A stretch of 64,000 bases of DNA from Hyalangium versicolor (GCF_020103695.1 NZ_JAHXBF010000019.1:124001-188000), one strand, 5' to 3'. Counted from the stretch's first letter, positions 15,541 through 27,610 are shown. Numbers and translations: made by a program. The notes: a model not told the origin generated them from the sequence alone.

Positions 15541-16038
15541 ATGTCGAAGCCACTCCACCTCACTTCACCCCGCTTCAAGGATGGTCAGACCATCCCCATC
15601 GCCTTCACCTGCGAGGGAGAAGACAAGGCCCCGCCCCTTCACTGGGAAGAAGTCCCTCATGGCACGCGCAGCCTGGCCCTCGTCGTAGAAGACCCGGACG
15701 CGCCGGATCCGCGCCACCCGCAGCGCACCTGGTGCCACTGGCTCCTCTACAACATCCCCCCAGGAACGAGAGACCTGCCCGAGGGCGCCAGCCCCGACAA
15801 CCTCCCCCGAGGCGCACTCCAGGGCCGCAATGACTGGGACCGCACCGGCTACGGAGGCCCCTGCCCGCCTATCGGCCGCCACCGCTACATCTACCGCCTC
15901 TATGCGCTGGACACCGTCCTGCCCGACCTGGGCTCGCCCACTCGCACCCAGCTCCTGGATGCCATCCAGGACCATGTGCTCGCCGAGTCTCAGCTGATCG
16001 GCACCTATGAGAAGACCCATCCCCACGTCAGCGCCTGA
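15541..16038 (+). CDS. YbhB/YbcL family PEBP (Raf kinase inhibitor-like) protein
   Basis: A 165-residue protein of full PEBP length. It has the anion-pocket signatures DPDAP (51-55) with downstream WCHWLLYNIP, and GPCPPIGRHRY (106-116). Start is supported by GGAGG 5 bases upstream. Bacterial YbhB-type proteins are small cytosolic ligand-binding proteins of uncertain physiological role. There is no signal peptide. It is separated from the histidine kinase that follows by 69 bases on the same strand. Confidence 0.95.
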   Translation: MSKPLHLTSPRFKDGQTIPIAFTCEGEDKAPPLHWEEVPHGTRSLALVVEDPDAPDPRHPQRTWCHWLLYNIPPGTRDLPEGASPDNLPRGALQGRNDWDRTGYGGPCPPIGRHRYIYRLYALDTVLPDLGSPTRTQLLDAIQDHVLAESQLIGTYEKTHPHVSA

Positions 16039-16107
16039 GCCTCGTGCACTCGAGCCAACACCTGGTGAAGTGAGCCAGGACGGCAGCTTCCCCTCGGTGG
16101 GCCCAGG

Positions 16108-18756
<2,649 letters not shown>

Positions 18757-18892
18757 CGCATTGAGACAAGAAACACGTCGACTCGTCGCGTCGTAAAACA
18801 TCGCGCCACAAAGTTGATGTGTGATTCATGACTCAGGTGATCATTTCACGCGAAGTGCTACCTTCGCGCGCCTCCACACAAGGGAGGGGCTC

Positions 18893-21805
18893 ATGCGAAA
18901 GCAGCGTCTTGGAAGTCTCGTTGGCGGACTTCTCTTCCTGTCTGTCCTCGGATGCGAGGACATGACGCCTACCGAAGTCCCCCTGGAGGAAGCGCCCGAA
19001 CTGGGCCACCTCCAGAGCGGACTCACAGCGGTGAGCAGCTTCGGCACCAACCCCGGCAACCTGAAGATGTGGAAGTACGTTCCGGCCAACGTGCCCGCGA
19101 ACGCGCCGCTGGTGGTCGCCATGCATGGCTGCACCCAGTCGGCGGATGCCTATGCGGCCACCGGCTGGAACGCGCTGGCCGACGTGCTCAAGTTCTACGT
19201 CGTCTACCCGGAGCAGGTGAGCGGCAACAACCAGAACGTCTGCTTCAACTGGTTCGAGCCCGGAGACATCGCCCGCGGCCAGGGAGAGGCGCTCTCCATC
19301 AAGCAGATGGTGGACAAGATGAAGACGGATCACTCGATCGACTCGAGCCGCGTCTTCGTCACCGGCCTGTCGGCGGGTGCCGCCATGACGCACGTGATGG
19401 CCGCCACGTACCCGGACGTCTTCGCCGCTGGCGCGGTGATGGCGGGCATCCCGTACAAGTGCGCCACCTCGATGACGGACGCCTTTACCTGCATGAGCCC
19501 GGGCGTGGACAAGACGGCCACGCAATGGAGGGACCTGGTGCGCAATGCCTACTCTGGCTACACCGGCCCCTACCCCCGGATGTCCATCTGGCACGGCACC
19601 TCCGACTACACGGTGAAGAACACCAACCAGACGGAGGGCGTGGAGCAATGGACCTCCGTCCACGGCATCGACACGACGGCGGACATCAGCGAGACGGTCG
19701 CCGGCTACCCCCACAAGGTCTACACGGACACGGCGGGCAAGGCCCTCGTCGAGACGTACGCCATCACCGGCATGGGCCACGGCACGCCCATTGATCCGGC
19801 CTTCAAGTTCCCAGGCTCCAGCGTGGCGTGCGGCACCGCGGGCGCCTATGTGCTCGACACGGACATCTGCTCCACCTGGTACGCGGCGAAGTGGTTCGGG
19901 CTCGACAACTCGGACACGGCGGCACCCTCCGTCAGCCTCTCCGCGCCCACCAATGGCGCCTCCGTGAGCGGCACCGTGCAGGTCACCGCCAACGCCTCGG
20001 ACAACGTGGCCGTCTCCAAGGTGGAGTTCTTCATCGACAACGCCCTGGTGGGCACCGACACGGCCTCGCCCTACGCCTATGCGTGGAACAGCGCCGCGGC
20101 GACCAACGGCACCCACGTGCTGGTGGCCAAGGCCTACGACGCCGCCGGCAACAAGACCACCTCCGCCACCGTCTCCGTCACCGTGTCCGGTGGCATCTCC
20201 GACACCACGCCGCCCACCGTGAGCCTCACCTTCCCCACCGCCGGCTCCACCGTGGCGGGCGCCGTGGACATCACCGCCACCGCCTCGGATGACACCGGCG
20301 TGACGAAGGTCGAGTTCCTCGTCGACGGCACCGTGGTGGGCCAGGGCGTGTCCGCGCAGCAGGCCGGGCCCTACGTCTTCAACTGGAACACCACCTCCGT
20401 CGCCACGGGCAGCCACTCGCTGCAGGCCCGCGCCTCGGACGCGGCAGGCAACACCGCCGTGTCCGGCTCGGTGGCCGTGACGGTGGATCAGACTTCTGTC
20501 CGCTTCACCGAGCGCTTCTCCAACAACGGCCCGGACAACACCGGTTGGACCATCACCGAGTGGGCGCTGGATACCAGCGACCAGACGGGCACCACCGGCA
20601 GCAAGTCCATCCTCGGCTCGGCCGTCCCCGCCTTCAACACCGTCACCAAGACGGCCAGCGTCAGCGTCACCCTCACCTCCAACCCTCGCCTCACCTACTG
20701 GCGCAAGCTGGACCTCTACGGCGCCAACACCCTGGCCTCGACCGCCTTCAAGGTCATCGTCAATGACGGCACCGACCACGTGGTGGACTCGGCGAGCAAG
20801 AGCGGCCTGGGCGCGCTGGCCGAGTCCAACTGGACGCAGCGCGCGGACATCGATCTGTCCCCCTATGCCAACCGCACCGTGACGCTGAAGTTCGTCGCCA
20901 CCGCGACGGACAGCGCCTCCAACGCCAGCCGCGCCAAAGCCTGGGTGGACAGCATCTCCGTCGGGCCGCCGACCGCGTCCTCGGACACCACCGCCCCCAC
21001 GGCGAACGTAACGGCTCCCTCCAATGGCGCCACCGTGAGCGGCACCGTGGACGTGACGGCGAGCGCCTCGGATTCCGCGGGCGTGAGCCGCGTCGAGTTC
21101 TACGTGGACGGCGCCCTGGCCGACACGGACACCGCCGCGCCCTTCGTCTTCACCTGGAACACCGCGGGCGTGGCCAATGGCAGCCACTCGCTCATGGCCA
21201 AGGCCTATGACGCGGCGAACAACATCGGCACGGACAACGACACCTCCGTCACCGTGAGCAACGCGAGCGGCGGCACCACCACCACCGTCTCCTTCTCCAG
21301 CATCTCGTCGGAGGACGGTTACGTGAAGGCCAACTCGGACGGCTCCTCTCCCGCCGTGGGCACCTTCACCACGCCCGCCGTCGGCAAGGGCGCGGATGCC
21401 AAGTTCAACCGGGCGTTCTTCTCGTTCGATACCTCCTCGCTGCCCGACACCGCCACGCTCGTGCGGGCCTCGCTGAAGGTGACGTTCTCCTCGGCCTCGG
21501 GCGATCCGTGGGCCGATCCTTCCGGCAACCTCCTGAGCATCGATCTGAAGAACGGGACGTTCGGCTCCGCCACCACCGAGACCACGGACTTCACCGCCGC
21601 CGCCACCGCCAGCGGCGTGGCCAACCTGATCAAGTTCACCTCGGGCGCCCAGAGCTCCACCGACTTCAATGCCTCGGGCCTGGCCGCCATCAACAAGACG
21701 GGCAAGACCCAGGCTCGCGTGCTCTTCGACCAGAACCCCGCCGGAACCTCCTATCTCTTCCTCACCGAGGGCTCCGGCGCCGTGTTGACGGTGGAGTACA
21801 AGTAA
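18893..21805 (+). CDS. PHB depolymerase-family esterase lipoprotein with Ig-like and C-terminal sandwich modules
   Basis: A 970-residue protein; ATG 18893 is preceded by GGGAGGGG. The lipoprotein signal ends LFLSVLGC. Residues about 50-345 are an alpha/beta-hydrolase of the PHB-depolymerase/feruloyl-esterase family: oxyanion-type MHGCTQSADAYA, nucleophile Ser160 in GLSAG, Asp238 in HGTSDYTV and His296 in GMGHGTP. Then come two Big_7-type Ig domains (S..SAPTNGASVSGTVQV.., about 345-530), a jelly-roll-like module (about 533-700), a third Ig domain (about 703-800), and a C-terminal DNRLRE/CBM96-like domain (RAFFSFDTSSLPDTATLVRASL, about 805-970). It probably hydrolyses extracellular polyesters or feruloyl-type esters while bound to polymer or matrix. 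Confidence 0.9.
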   Translation: MRKQRLGSLVGGLLFLSVLGCEDMTPTEVPLEEAPELGHLQSGLTAVSSFGTNPGNLKMWKYVPANVPANAPLVVAMHGCTQSADAYAATGWNALADVLKFYVVYPEQVSGNNQNVCFNWFEPGDIARGQGEALSIKQMVDKMKTDHSIDSSRVFVTGLSAGAAMTHVMAATYPDVFAAGAVMAGIPYKCATSMTDAFTCMSPGVDKTATQWRDLVRNAYSGYTGPYPRMSIWHGTSDYTVKNTNQTEGVEQWTSVHGIDTTADISETVAGYPHKVYTDTAGKALVETYAITGMGHGTPIDPAFKFPGSSVACGTAGAYVLDTDICSTWYAAKWFGLDNSDTAAPSVSLSAPTNGASVSGTVQVTANASDNVAVSKVEFFIDNALVGTDTASPYAYAWNSAAATNGTHVLVAKAYDAAGNKTTSATVSVTVSGGISDTTPPTVSLTFPTAGSTVAGAVDITATASDDTGVTKVEFLVDGTVVGQGVSAQQAGPYVFNWNTTSVATGSHSLQARASDAAGNTAVSGSVAVTVDQTSVRFTERFSNNGPDNTGWTITEWALDTSDQTGTTGSKSILGSAVPAFNTVTKTASVSVTLTSNPRLTYWRKLDLYGANTLASTAFKVIVNDGTDHVVDSASKSGLGALAESNWTQRADIDLSPYANRTVTLKFVATATDSASNASRAKAWVDSISVGPPTASSDTTAPTANVTAPSNGATVSGTVDVTASASDSAGVSRVEFYVDGALADTDTAAPFVFTWNTAGVANGSHSLMAKAYDAANNIGTDNDTSVTVSNASGGTTTTVSFSSISSEDGYVKANSDGSSPAVGTFTTPAVGKGADAKFNRAFFSFDTSSLPDTATLVRASLKVTFSSASGDPWADPSGNLLSIDLKNGTFGSATTETTDFTAAATASGVANLIKFTSGAQSSTDFNASGLAAINKTGKTQARVLFDQNPAGTSYLFLTEGSGAVLTVEYK

Positions 21806-21993
21806 CGCCCTGGAGGCACGGAGCCACGCGCTCACGGCCCGGATCTGCCACCGCCGCGACGAGGACGTTGAACAGCCCTCATCGCGGATTGGCATCGCAG
21901 GTCCGGGCCTACCCCCTCCTGTCGTCGTTTCGGACGGTCCCGGCATCGGGAGGGTACCGCCTTGAACGCTTCGAGCACTTGCGCGGAAATAGA

Positions 21994-23115
21994 GTGACTG
22001 TGAAGCGCTCTACCCTCACCTCACTCCTGCTGCTGGCGGCTACTGGCTGTAGCGAACCGGCGGCCCCTGATGAGCCTCCGGTGGAGGACCCCGACATCGA
22101 GGAAGCCTGGGACGCGGAGCAGCAGGCGACGCTGGCCAGCACGGAGCAGGGCGCGCGCCTCTTCACCCGGGAGACCTTCGATGGCAACGGGCGCACCTGC
22201 GCGACGTGCCACACGATGAGCACCGGGAGCCTGGCGCCAGCCCAAGTGCAGGAGGCCTACGCGCGCAACCCCGAGGATCCGCTCTTCCGCGCCATCGACA
22301 GCGATGCGGGAGATGGCGCCAGCTACTCGAGGCTGCTGAATGCCGCGACGGTGACCGTGGATGTCACGATGGCGCCGAACGTCCGGCTGGCCTCCAACCC
22401 CACGGCGCGCACGGTGAAGCTGCGCCGCGCCGTGCCCAGCACGTTCGACACGCCGCGCTTCGATCCCGTGCTGATGTGGGACGGCCGCGAGCCGACGCTG
22501 CAGAGCCAGGCCCTCCATGCCATCAACGAGCACGCCGAGGGCGGCCGAGTGCCGACGGGCGCGGAGCTGCACACCGTGGCCGACTTCGAGAAGGCGCTCT
22601 TCTCCTCGGCGAAGATGATGAACTACGCACGCACGGGGACGCCGCCACCGCTGCCCACGGGGAAGACGGCCTCCGAGAAGCGTGGCGCGGCCTTCTTCGC
22701 ACCGGCCAGCCTGTGTGGCAGCTGCCATGGCGGTCCGCTGCTCAACACGTTGACGGAGTTCAATCCGCAGGGCCTGCCGGCCGGCGGCCACTTCTCCAGC
22801 AGCGCGGTGTCCGAGGCCAACCTTGCTGGCAACCCTCTCCTGGACTTCATCGTCACCCTGCCGAACGACACCGAGCAGCACGTGGTGTCGCCCGACCCGG
22901 GCCTGATGCTGCAGACGGGAAATCCCGCGCATGCCAACTTCTTCAAGATGGTGTCGCTGCGCAACGTGAAGAACACGGCGCCCTACTTTCACGACAACTC
23001 CGCGAAGGACCTCGAACAGGTGATGGTGCAGTACAGGATCCTGTTCGATCAGCTCGGCCTTCCCTTGTCCGAGCAGGACATCGCGGACATCCAGGCGTAC
23101 ATGCTGCTGCTGTAG
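21994..23115 (+). CDS. Di-haem cytochrome c peroxidase-like lipoprotein
   Basis: A 373-residue protein from GTG 21994 (a second GTG at 22000 is possible). The lipobox is LLAATGC (Cys19). There are two haem c sites: CATCH at 69-73 and CGSCH at 241-245. The sequence AYFHDNSAKDLEQVMVQY near the C-terminus is the usual MauG/CCP region that follows the second haem. Family members reduce peroxide or oxidise a partner in the periplasm. The lipid anchor would put it at the outer membrane, and it is probably attached to the electron-transfer chain. It lies 188 bases downstream of the esterase gene on the same strand. Confidence 0.88.
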   Translation: MTVKRSTLTSLLLLAATGCSEPAAPDEPPVEDPDIEEAWDAEQQATLASTEQGARLFTRETFDGNGRTCATCHTMSTGSLAPAQVQEAYARNPEDPLFRAIDSDAGDGASYSRLLNAATVTVDVTMAPNVRLASNPTARTVKLRRAVPSTFDTPRFDPVLMWDGREPTLQSQALHAINEHAEGGRVPTGAELHTVADFEKALFSSAKMMNYARTGTPPPLPTGKTASEKRGAAFFAPASLCGSCHGGPLLNTLTEFNPQGLPAGGHFSSSAVSEANLAGNPLLDFIVTLPNDTEQHVVSPDPGLMLQTGNPAHANFFKMVSLRNVKNTAPYFHDNSAKDLEQVMVQYRILFDQLGLPLSEQDIADIQAYMLLL

Positions 23116-23134
23116 TTCGCTCGGGGCGGGCGCC

Positions 23135-24082
23135 TCAGCGCTGCACTCGCGAGGTGGCTCTCAACACCACCCCGGCGATCTGGCGCATGCGTTCCAGGCG
23201 CCGGTTCCCCTTGGGGGTAGCCTCCCCCATGCCGCTCCAGTCGAAGTCCCGGAGCCGAGGAAGGAAGCCCTGCCGCACACAGCCCTCCAGGCTGAAGATG
23301 TGGAGGTCCGAGCACAGCCGCCGGGCCTGCCGCAAATCCTGGGCGAACTCCTCCCAGGTCAGCGCTGGCGCCGCGCCCGCGCCGGGGAGCTCCACTCCGC
23401 CGCCCGTGCTGCCCACGCCGATGGAGCCTGCCTGCGGGCCGTAGCTCTCCAACAGGCCAGGGCCATGGGGACGCACGAAGCTCGAGTAGAGCATCAACAC
23501 CTCCCGGTCTGCCCGCAGGTTCACCACCCCCAGCAAGCGTTGCAGCAAGGTGGAGTCCGCCTGGCGCTCATCGATGATGAGGGGAAGCTGGTAGGTGTCC
23601 ACCCGGTAGCCGTCCTCGCGGATACGCGCGACCAGCGCGAGGTAGGCCTCCCGAGCCTGGCGTACCCGCTCTCCGCGCCGAAGTCTCCGCACCAGGACGA
23701 GCAACTGGCGCCAGCGTCTGGACAGCAACTGCCGCAGCTCGTGGAGATCCGGCTCGATGTCCAGGCCCACTCCGTCCCATCGCAGCTGGTGCGTGGCCGT
23801 CCACTCGCGAAAGGCCGTGTAGCGCGCGGCAGCCTGGGAGGCGTTGTCCAGGTTGAACCAGTAGCCCTCTTCGGCGGGCAGGAGCTGCCAGGCGATGACG
23901 GGGATGCCCGCTTCGTGGAGGCGATGCACCACAGCAGCCCGCTCCGCACCCAGGTCCAGCAGTCCCAGGCTCACGGAGGCCTCGAGCGCCACGAGATGCT
24001 CGACCACGGACGGGTCCGCAAAGAGGGCCTGCAAGGGCTCGGCTGCCAGCTCACAATAGAAGGTGAGGCGCGGGGGCGTCAT
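23135..24082 (-). CDS. Hypothetical protein, GH18-like TIM-barrel candidate
   Basis: A 315-residue cytosolic protein. The segment WDGVGLDIEPD (102-112) resembles the beta-4 signature of family 18 glycosidases (DGxDxDxE), with the last Asp108-x-Glu110 pair kept but the first conserved acid replaced by Gly105. Alternating strands such as PVIAWQLLP (61-69), TYQLPLII and EVLMLYSSF fit a beta/alpha barrel. There is no signal peptide, which is unusual for a chitinase-type enzyme. An Arg-rich helical insertion follows the motif. It is convergent with the di-haem gene, 19 bases apart. Function is not assigned. Confidence 0.6.
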   Translation of the reverse strand: MTPPRLTFYCELAAEPLQALFADPSVVEHLVALEASVSLGLLDLGAERAAVVHRLHEAGIPVIAWQLLPAEEGYWFNLDNASQAAARYTAFREWTATHQLRWDGVGLDIEPDLHELRQLLSRRWRQLLVLVRRLRRGERVRQAREAYLALVARIREDGYRVDTYQLPLIIDERQADSTLLQRLLGVVNLRADREVLMLYSSFVRPHGPGLLESYGPQAGSIGVGSTGGGVELPGAGAAPALTWEEFAQDLRQARRLCSDLHIFSLEGCVRQGFLPRLRDFDWSGMGEATPKGNRRLERMRQIAGVVLRATSRVQR

Positions 24083-24361
24083 TCCGGTTCACATCATCTG
24101 TCCTCTGCCTCCAACCCGTTCGGTTCAAGGCCGCCGCCCGCGGGACTCCGATCGCAGCGTCGCTCAGGAACGGCTGTCGCGCGATGCTTCGTGGCCCAAT
24201 AGCAAACCACTCAACGGAACAAGACCGAAGCCCTGTGCGGTGAAGTGGGCAACCTCGCCCCTCCTCCCTGATGCAGGCAAACAGCTAAGATATGGCCTCA
24301 GCGAACCGCTCGGGCACGGTGCCTCGAAGCGCCGGGGGAGGGCTGCTAGCATTTGAGGGAG
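24083..24361. other. Intergenic region without recognisable features
   Basis: A 279-base gap between the divergent GH18-like gene and the arrestin-like pair. I see no conserved ORF, tRNA or long inverted repeat. It must hold promoters for both sides. GAGGGAG at 24355-24361 directly precedes the next ATG. Confidence 0.4.
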
Positions 24362-25093
24362 ATGGCGCTCCGACAACCGAACCAGGCTTCCTCGAATCCG
24401 CGAGCGTGGCTCCCCGCGTTCCAGGTCGCCCCTGGTCACACGCTGGCGGTCACGCTCTCCCGGTCGAAAGGTCTGTCCGTGAGGAGGAGCGCCCTCGAAT
24501 TCACCGTCGTGAGCGGCGTCAGCGCCATCCTCTTCGTACCGCTGTGGCGCATCGGCAGTGAGAACGTTCCTACCTTCGTCCGCATGCTCGGGGTCGCGCT
24601 GCTCGCGTTCGCGGTCGCCTGGGCCTTCATCACGCTCGTCCGGACACTCCTGGTGAGACTCCGCGTGCCAGAGGCCCGGGTCGAGCTGTCGCGAGAGGTG
24701 CTCCACCCCGGAGAAGCCTTCGAGCTCTCGCTCACCCAAGGGGGCTGGTTCCACCTGACGGACTTCCGCGTCCGGCTCGTCTGCGAGGAGCAAGTGACGT
24801 ACCCCGACAAGGGAGAGACGCGGACGGAGAGGGTGCTCCGGGTGGACAAGCTGCTCGAGGGCCGCAGGGACATCCAGGTGGGCTGGCGCCAGCCGTGGGT
24901 GCTGCACCTGCGCGGCGCCCTGCCCGAGGACGCCATGCACAACTTCCGCGCCCGGTATAACAGCGTGACGTGGAAGCTGATCGTCGAGGGCGACCTCCGC
25001 GCCTGGCCCGACTTCGAGCGCGAGTATGAGCTGCCCGTCGTCCCCCATGGGCTCGAGGACGCCGTCCATTTGGCGCAGGAGAAGGGCCCGTGA
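24362..25093 (+). CDS. Membrane protein with arrestin-like C-terminal domain
   Basis: A 243-residue protein. After a roughly 40-residue N-terminal part come two membrane helices (about 45-63 and 70-93) and a roughly 140-residue beta-rich cytoplasmic domain (ARVELSREVLHPGEAFELSL..., ..NSVTWKLIVEGDLRAWPDFEREYELPVVP). That pattern, ending in the WKL...VPV strand, recalls arrestin-like or SpoOM-like folds. ATG 24362 is used; a TTG at 24353 is in frame. Its stop overlaps the GTG of the next gene (GTGA), so the two are likely translated as a pair. Confidence 0.65.
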   Translation: MALRQPNQASSNPRAWLPAFQVAPGHTLAVTLSRSKGLSVRRSALEFTVVSGVSAILFVPLWRIGSENVPTFVRMLGVALLAFAVAWAFITLVRTLLVRLRVPEARVELSREVLHPGEAFELSLTQGGWFHLTDFRVRLVCEEQVTYPDKGETRTERVLRVDKLLEGRRDIQVGWRQPWVLHLRGALPEDAMHNFRARYNSVTWKLIVEGDLRAWPDFEREYELPVVPHGLEDAVHLAQEKGP

Positions 25094-25491
25094 GCACCCT
25101 CCAGCTCGAGGTGGCGCTGGAAGAGGACTCCATGGACTTCCCCGCCGGCAGCCTGCTCCGCGGGGCGGTGAGGGTGGACGCCTCCGCCCCCGTCCACGCG
25201 CGCTCGCTCGAGTGCCGCGTGCTCTGGTTCACCGAGGGCAAGGGCACCGAGGACGTCGGCGGTCCCGAGGCCGCGGTGCTCGTCCGGGACCAGGTCCTTC
25301 CCCCAGGCAAGGTGCTGGGCTTCCAGCTGCGCCTGCCCATGGGCCCGTGGAGCTACGGCGGGCAGCTCGTGAAGATCCGCTGGGTGGTGCAGCTCGTGCT
25401 CTCGACGGTGAGCGGCGAAGCCGTGGACGTGGAGGTCCCCTTCCGGCTCGTCCCCCCCACCGTCCGCATGCCGGCCCGAGCCACGGGGTGA
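25090..25491 (+). CDS. Arrestin-like domain protein
   Basis: A 133-residue all-beta protein read from GTG 25090, overlapping the stop of the preceding membrane gene by 4 bases. LQLEVALEEDSMDFPAGSLLRGAVRV and SLECRVLWFTEGKGTEDV resemble the first strands of an arrestin N-domain. IRWVVQLVLSTVSGEAVDVEVPFRL matches the W-x-V-x-V strand that closes such domains. The pair may form a two-part arrestin-type adaptor at the membrane. This is inferred from motif pattern only. Confidence 0.6.
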   Translation: MSTLQLEVALEEDSMDFPAGSLLRGAVRVDASAPVHARSLECRVLWFTEGKGTEDVGGPEAAVLVRDQVLPPGKVLGFQLRLPMGPWSYGGQLVKIRWVVQLVLSTVSGEAVDVEVPFRLVPPTVRMPARATG

Positions 25492-25614
25492 CCGTGTAGG
25501 GAGCACCCTCCCACGGGTGGGCCTCCGCTCCCCGCAAAGAACCGCTCCTCCGCGTCCTCGACGGGGCCTTCTTCGTGTAGAAGGCTCCCTATAAGGAAGG
25601 AGCCAGGTTCGAGA

Positions 25615-27000
25615 ATGGGCATCGTCGTTCAGAAGTTCGGTGGCACCAGTGTCGGCAGTGGCGAACGGATGCAGAACGTCGCCGGAATCATCCAGAGGAC
25701 GCTGGAGAAACAGCCGGTGATCGCCGTCGTCTCGGCGATGAGCGGCACCACCAAGAGCGAGGGCACCACCAGCCTCCTCATCGCCGCCGCCGATGCCGCT
25801 CGCAAGGGCGCCCCGTTCGCCAAAGAGCTCGAGATGATCGAGCAGAACCACTTCAAGGCGGTGGGCGACAGCGTCAAGGACGCCAAGCTCCGCGACGAGG
25901 CCAGGCACTTCGTCACCGACGAGCTCGGCCGGCTCAAGAGCTTCCTCGAGGCCATCTCCGTCATCCGCGAGCTCTCCCCGCGCTCCCAGGACAACGTGCT
26001 CGCCGTGGGCGAGAAGCTCTCGGCGCGCATCCTCACCGCCGTGCTGAACGACCGCGGCGTGAAGGCCGTCTACACCGACCTCGCCCAGATCATCCCCGAG
26101 AGCGAGACGACGGTGAACCCCGCCTTCTTCCTCCGCCTGCAGGGCCAGCTCGGTGAGAGGTGCCGCCCGCGCGATGGCGAGGTGCCCGTCGTCACCGGCT
26201 TCTTCGGCATGGTGCCCGGCGGCCTGCTCAACGCCGTCGGCCGCGGATACACCGACTTCACCACCGCGATGATCGCCGCCGGGCTCGGTCGCTCGCAGGC
26301 CGATGAGCTCCAGGTCTGGAAGGAAGTGGATGGCATCTTCACCGCCGACCCTCGCAAGGTGCCGAGCGCTCGCGTCCTCTCGAGCATCTCTCCCGCCGAG
26401 GCCGCCGAGTTGACCTACTTCGGCTCCGAGGTCCTCCACCCGTTCACCATGGAGCGCGTCGTCTCAGCGAACGTGCCCATCCGCATCAAGAACAGCTTCC
26501 ATCCGGACGCCCCGGGCACGGTGATCGCGCCCTACACGACCGAGAAGACCGAACTCGTGACGGCCGTCACCGTGAAGCGCGGCATCACCGTGCTCACCAT
26601 CACCTCCAACCGCATGTACAACGCGCACGGCTTCCTCGCCCGCGTGTTCAATGCGCTGGAGCAGCACGGCATCGTCGTCGACCTCATCTCCACGAGCGAG
26701 GTGACCATCTCCTGCACCGTCGAGCGGCTCCCGGATGCCGACAAGGCACGCGCCACGCTCGAGCAGTTCGGCAACGTCGAGGTGACTCCGGGCCGCGCCA
26801 TCCTCGCCATCGTTGGAGAGGGCATGAAGTTCGCCAGCGGTACCGCGGGAAAGATGTTCACCACGCTGGGCACCGCGGGCGTGAACATCGAGATGATCTC
26901 CCAGGGAGCCTCGGAGATAAACATCAGCTGCGTGGTGCGCGAGGACCAGTCGGCCACCGGCCTCAACGCCGTTCACGACGCCTTCCTGCACCACGGCTGA
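25615..27000 (+). CDS. lysC: Aspartate kinase
   Basis: A 461-residue kinase catalysing the first step of Lys/Thr/Met synthesis from aspartate. The N-terminal KFGGTS (7-12) binds phosphate. The GRGYTDFTTAMIAAGL and EVDGIFTADPR motifs are the amino-acid-kinase signatures, and two ACT domains occupy about 310-461 (VKRGITVLTITSNRM.., ..AILAIVGEGMKFASGTAG). The Asp of VDG(I/V)(F/Y)TADPR is kept. Two ACT domains imply feedback control by Lys and/or Thr. No diaminopimelate or homoserine genes are adjacent. AAGGAAGGAG lies upstream of the ATG. Confidence 0.95.
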   Translation: MGIVVQKFGGTSVGSGERMQNVAGIIQRTLEKQPVIAVVSAMSGTTKSEGTTSLLIAAADAARKGAPFAKELEMIEQNHFKAVGDSVKDAKLRDEARHFVTDELGRLKSFLEAISVIRELSPRSQDNVLAVGEKLSARILTAVLNDRGVKAVYTDLAQIIPESETTVNPAFFLRLQGQLGERCRPRDGEVPVVTGFFGMVPGGLLNAVGRGYTDFTTAMIAAGLGRSQADELQVWKEVDGIFTADPRKVPSARVLSSISPAEAAELTYFGSEVLHPFTMERVVSANVPIRIKNSFHPDAPGTVIAPYTTEKTELVTAVTVKRGITVLTITSNRMYNAHGFLARVFNALEQHGIVVDLISTSEVTISCTVERLPDADKARATLEQFGNVEVTPGRAILAIVGEGMKFASGTAGKMFTTLGTAGVNIEMISQGASEINISCVVREDQSATGLNAVHDAFLHHG

Positions 27001-27070
27001 ACAACGCCTCTGGGAGGCCTGTACCCTCGGGGTTCCGCAACCCTGAGCCGCTCGTGCTAGGACCGGGCCC

Positions 27071-27610
27071 ATGGCCCGGTACATCGCCCTGCTTCGCGGC
27101 ATCAACGTCGGTGGCAACAAAAAGGTCCCCATGGCGCAGCTGCGCGCGCTGATGGAGGGGCTCGGCTACACCGGCATCTCCACCCTGCTCCAGAGCGGCA
27201 ATGCCGTCTTCACGAGCAAGGAGAAGAGCTCCGCGAAGGTCATCAAGCAGTTGGAGGCGGCCATCGCCGAGGAGTTCGGCTTCGAGGTGTCGGTCGTCCT
27301 CCGCACCCGGGACGAGCTGGCCGCAGCCATCCAGGCGAATCCGCTCCCCGGCGCCGAGGAGGACCCCTCCCACTTCCTCGTGACGTTCCTGTCCGCGATG
27401 CCCGAGCCCAAGCGGCTCCAGGCGATCAACCCGGCCGCCTACCTGCCGGACGAGTTCCGCGCCGTCGGCCGTGAAATCTATGCCCGGTTCCCCAACGGCA
27501 TCGGAACCTCCAAGCTGGCCACCGTGTTCACCGAAGCCAAATTGGGTGTCGTTCCAACGGGGCGCAACTGGAACACCGTCAAGAAGCTCCTGGAGCTCGC
27601 GGACGGCTGA
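27071..27610 (+). CDS. DUF1697 domain-containing protein
   Basis: A 179-residue protein with the DUF1697 signature opening YIALLRGINVGGNKKVPMA and the later LLQSGNAVFTS. It also has ATYLxxxF-like FLVTFLS and the ending ATGRNWNTVKKLLEL-type (here VPTGRNWNTVKKLLEL). Full family length; function unknown. Its last 32 bases overlap the convergent regulator gene on the other strand. Confidence 0.93.
   Translation: MARYIALLRGINVGGNKKVPMAQLRALMEGLGYTGISTLLQSGNAVFTSKEKSSAKVIKQLEAAIAEEFGFEVSVVLRTRDELAAAIQANPLPGAEEDPSHFLVTFLSAMPEPKRLQAINPAAYLPDEFRAVGREIYARFPNGIGTSKLATVFTEAKLGVVPTGRNWNTVKKLLELADG

Noticed and set aside
18833..21946. 1037-codon antisense ORF opposite the esterase gene
   Set aside because: Low-complexity Gly/Val/Arg product mirroring third-position GC bias; the sense strand has signal, triad and Ig domains.
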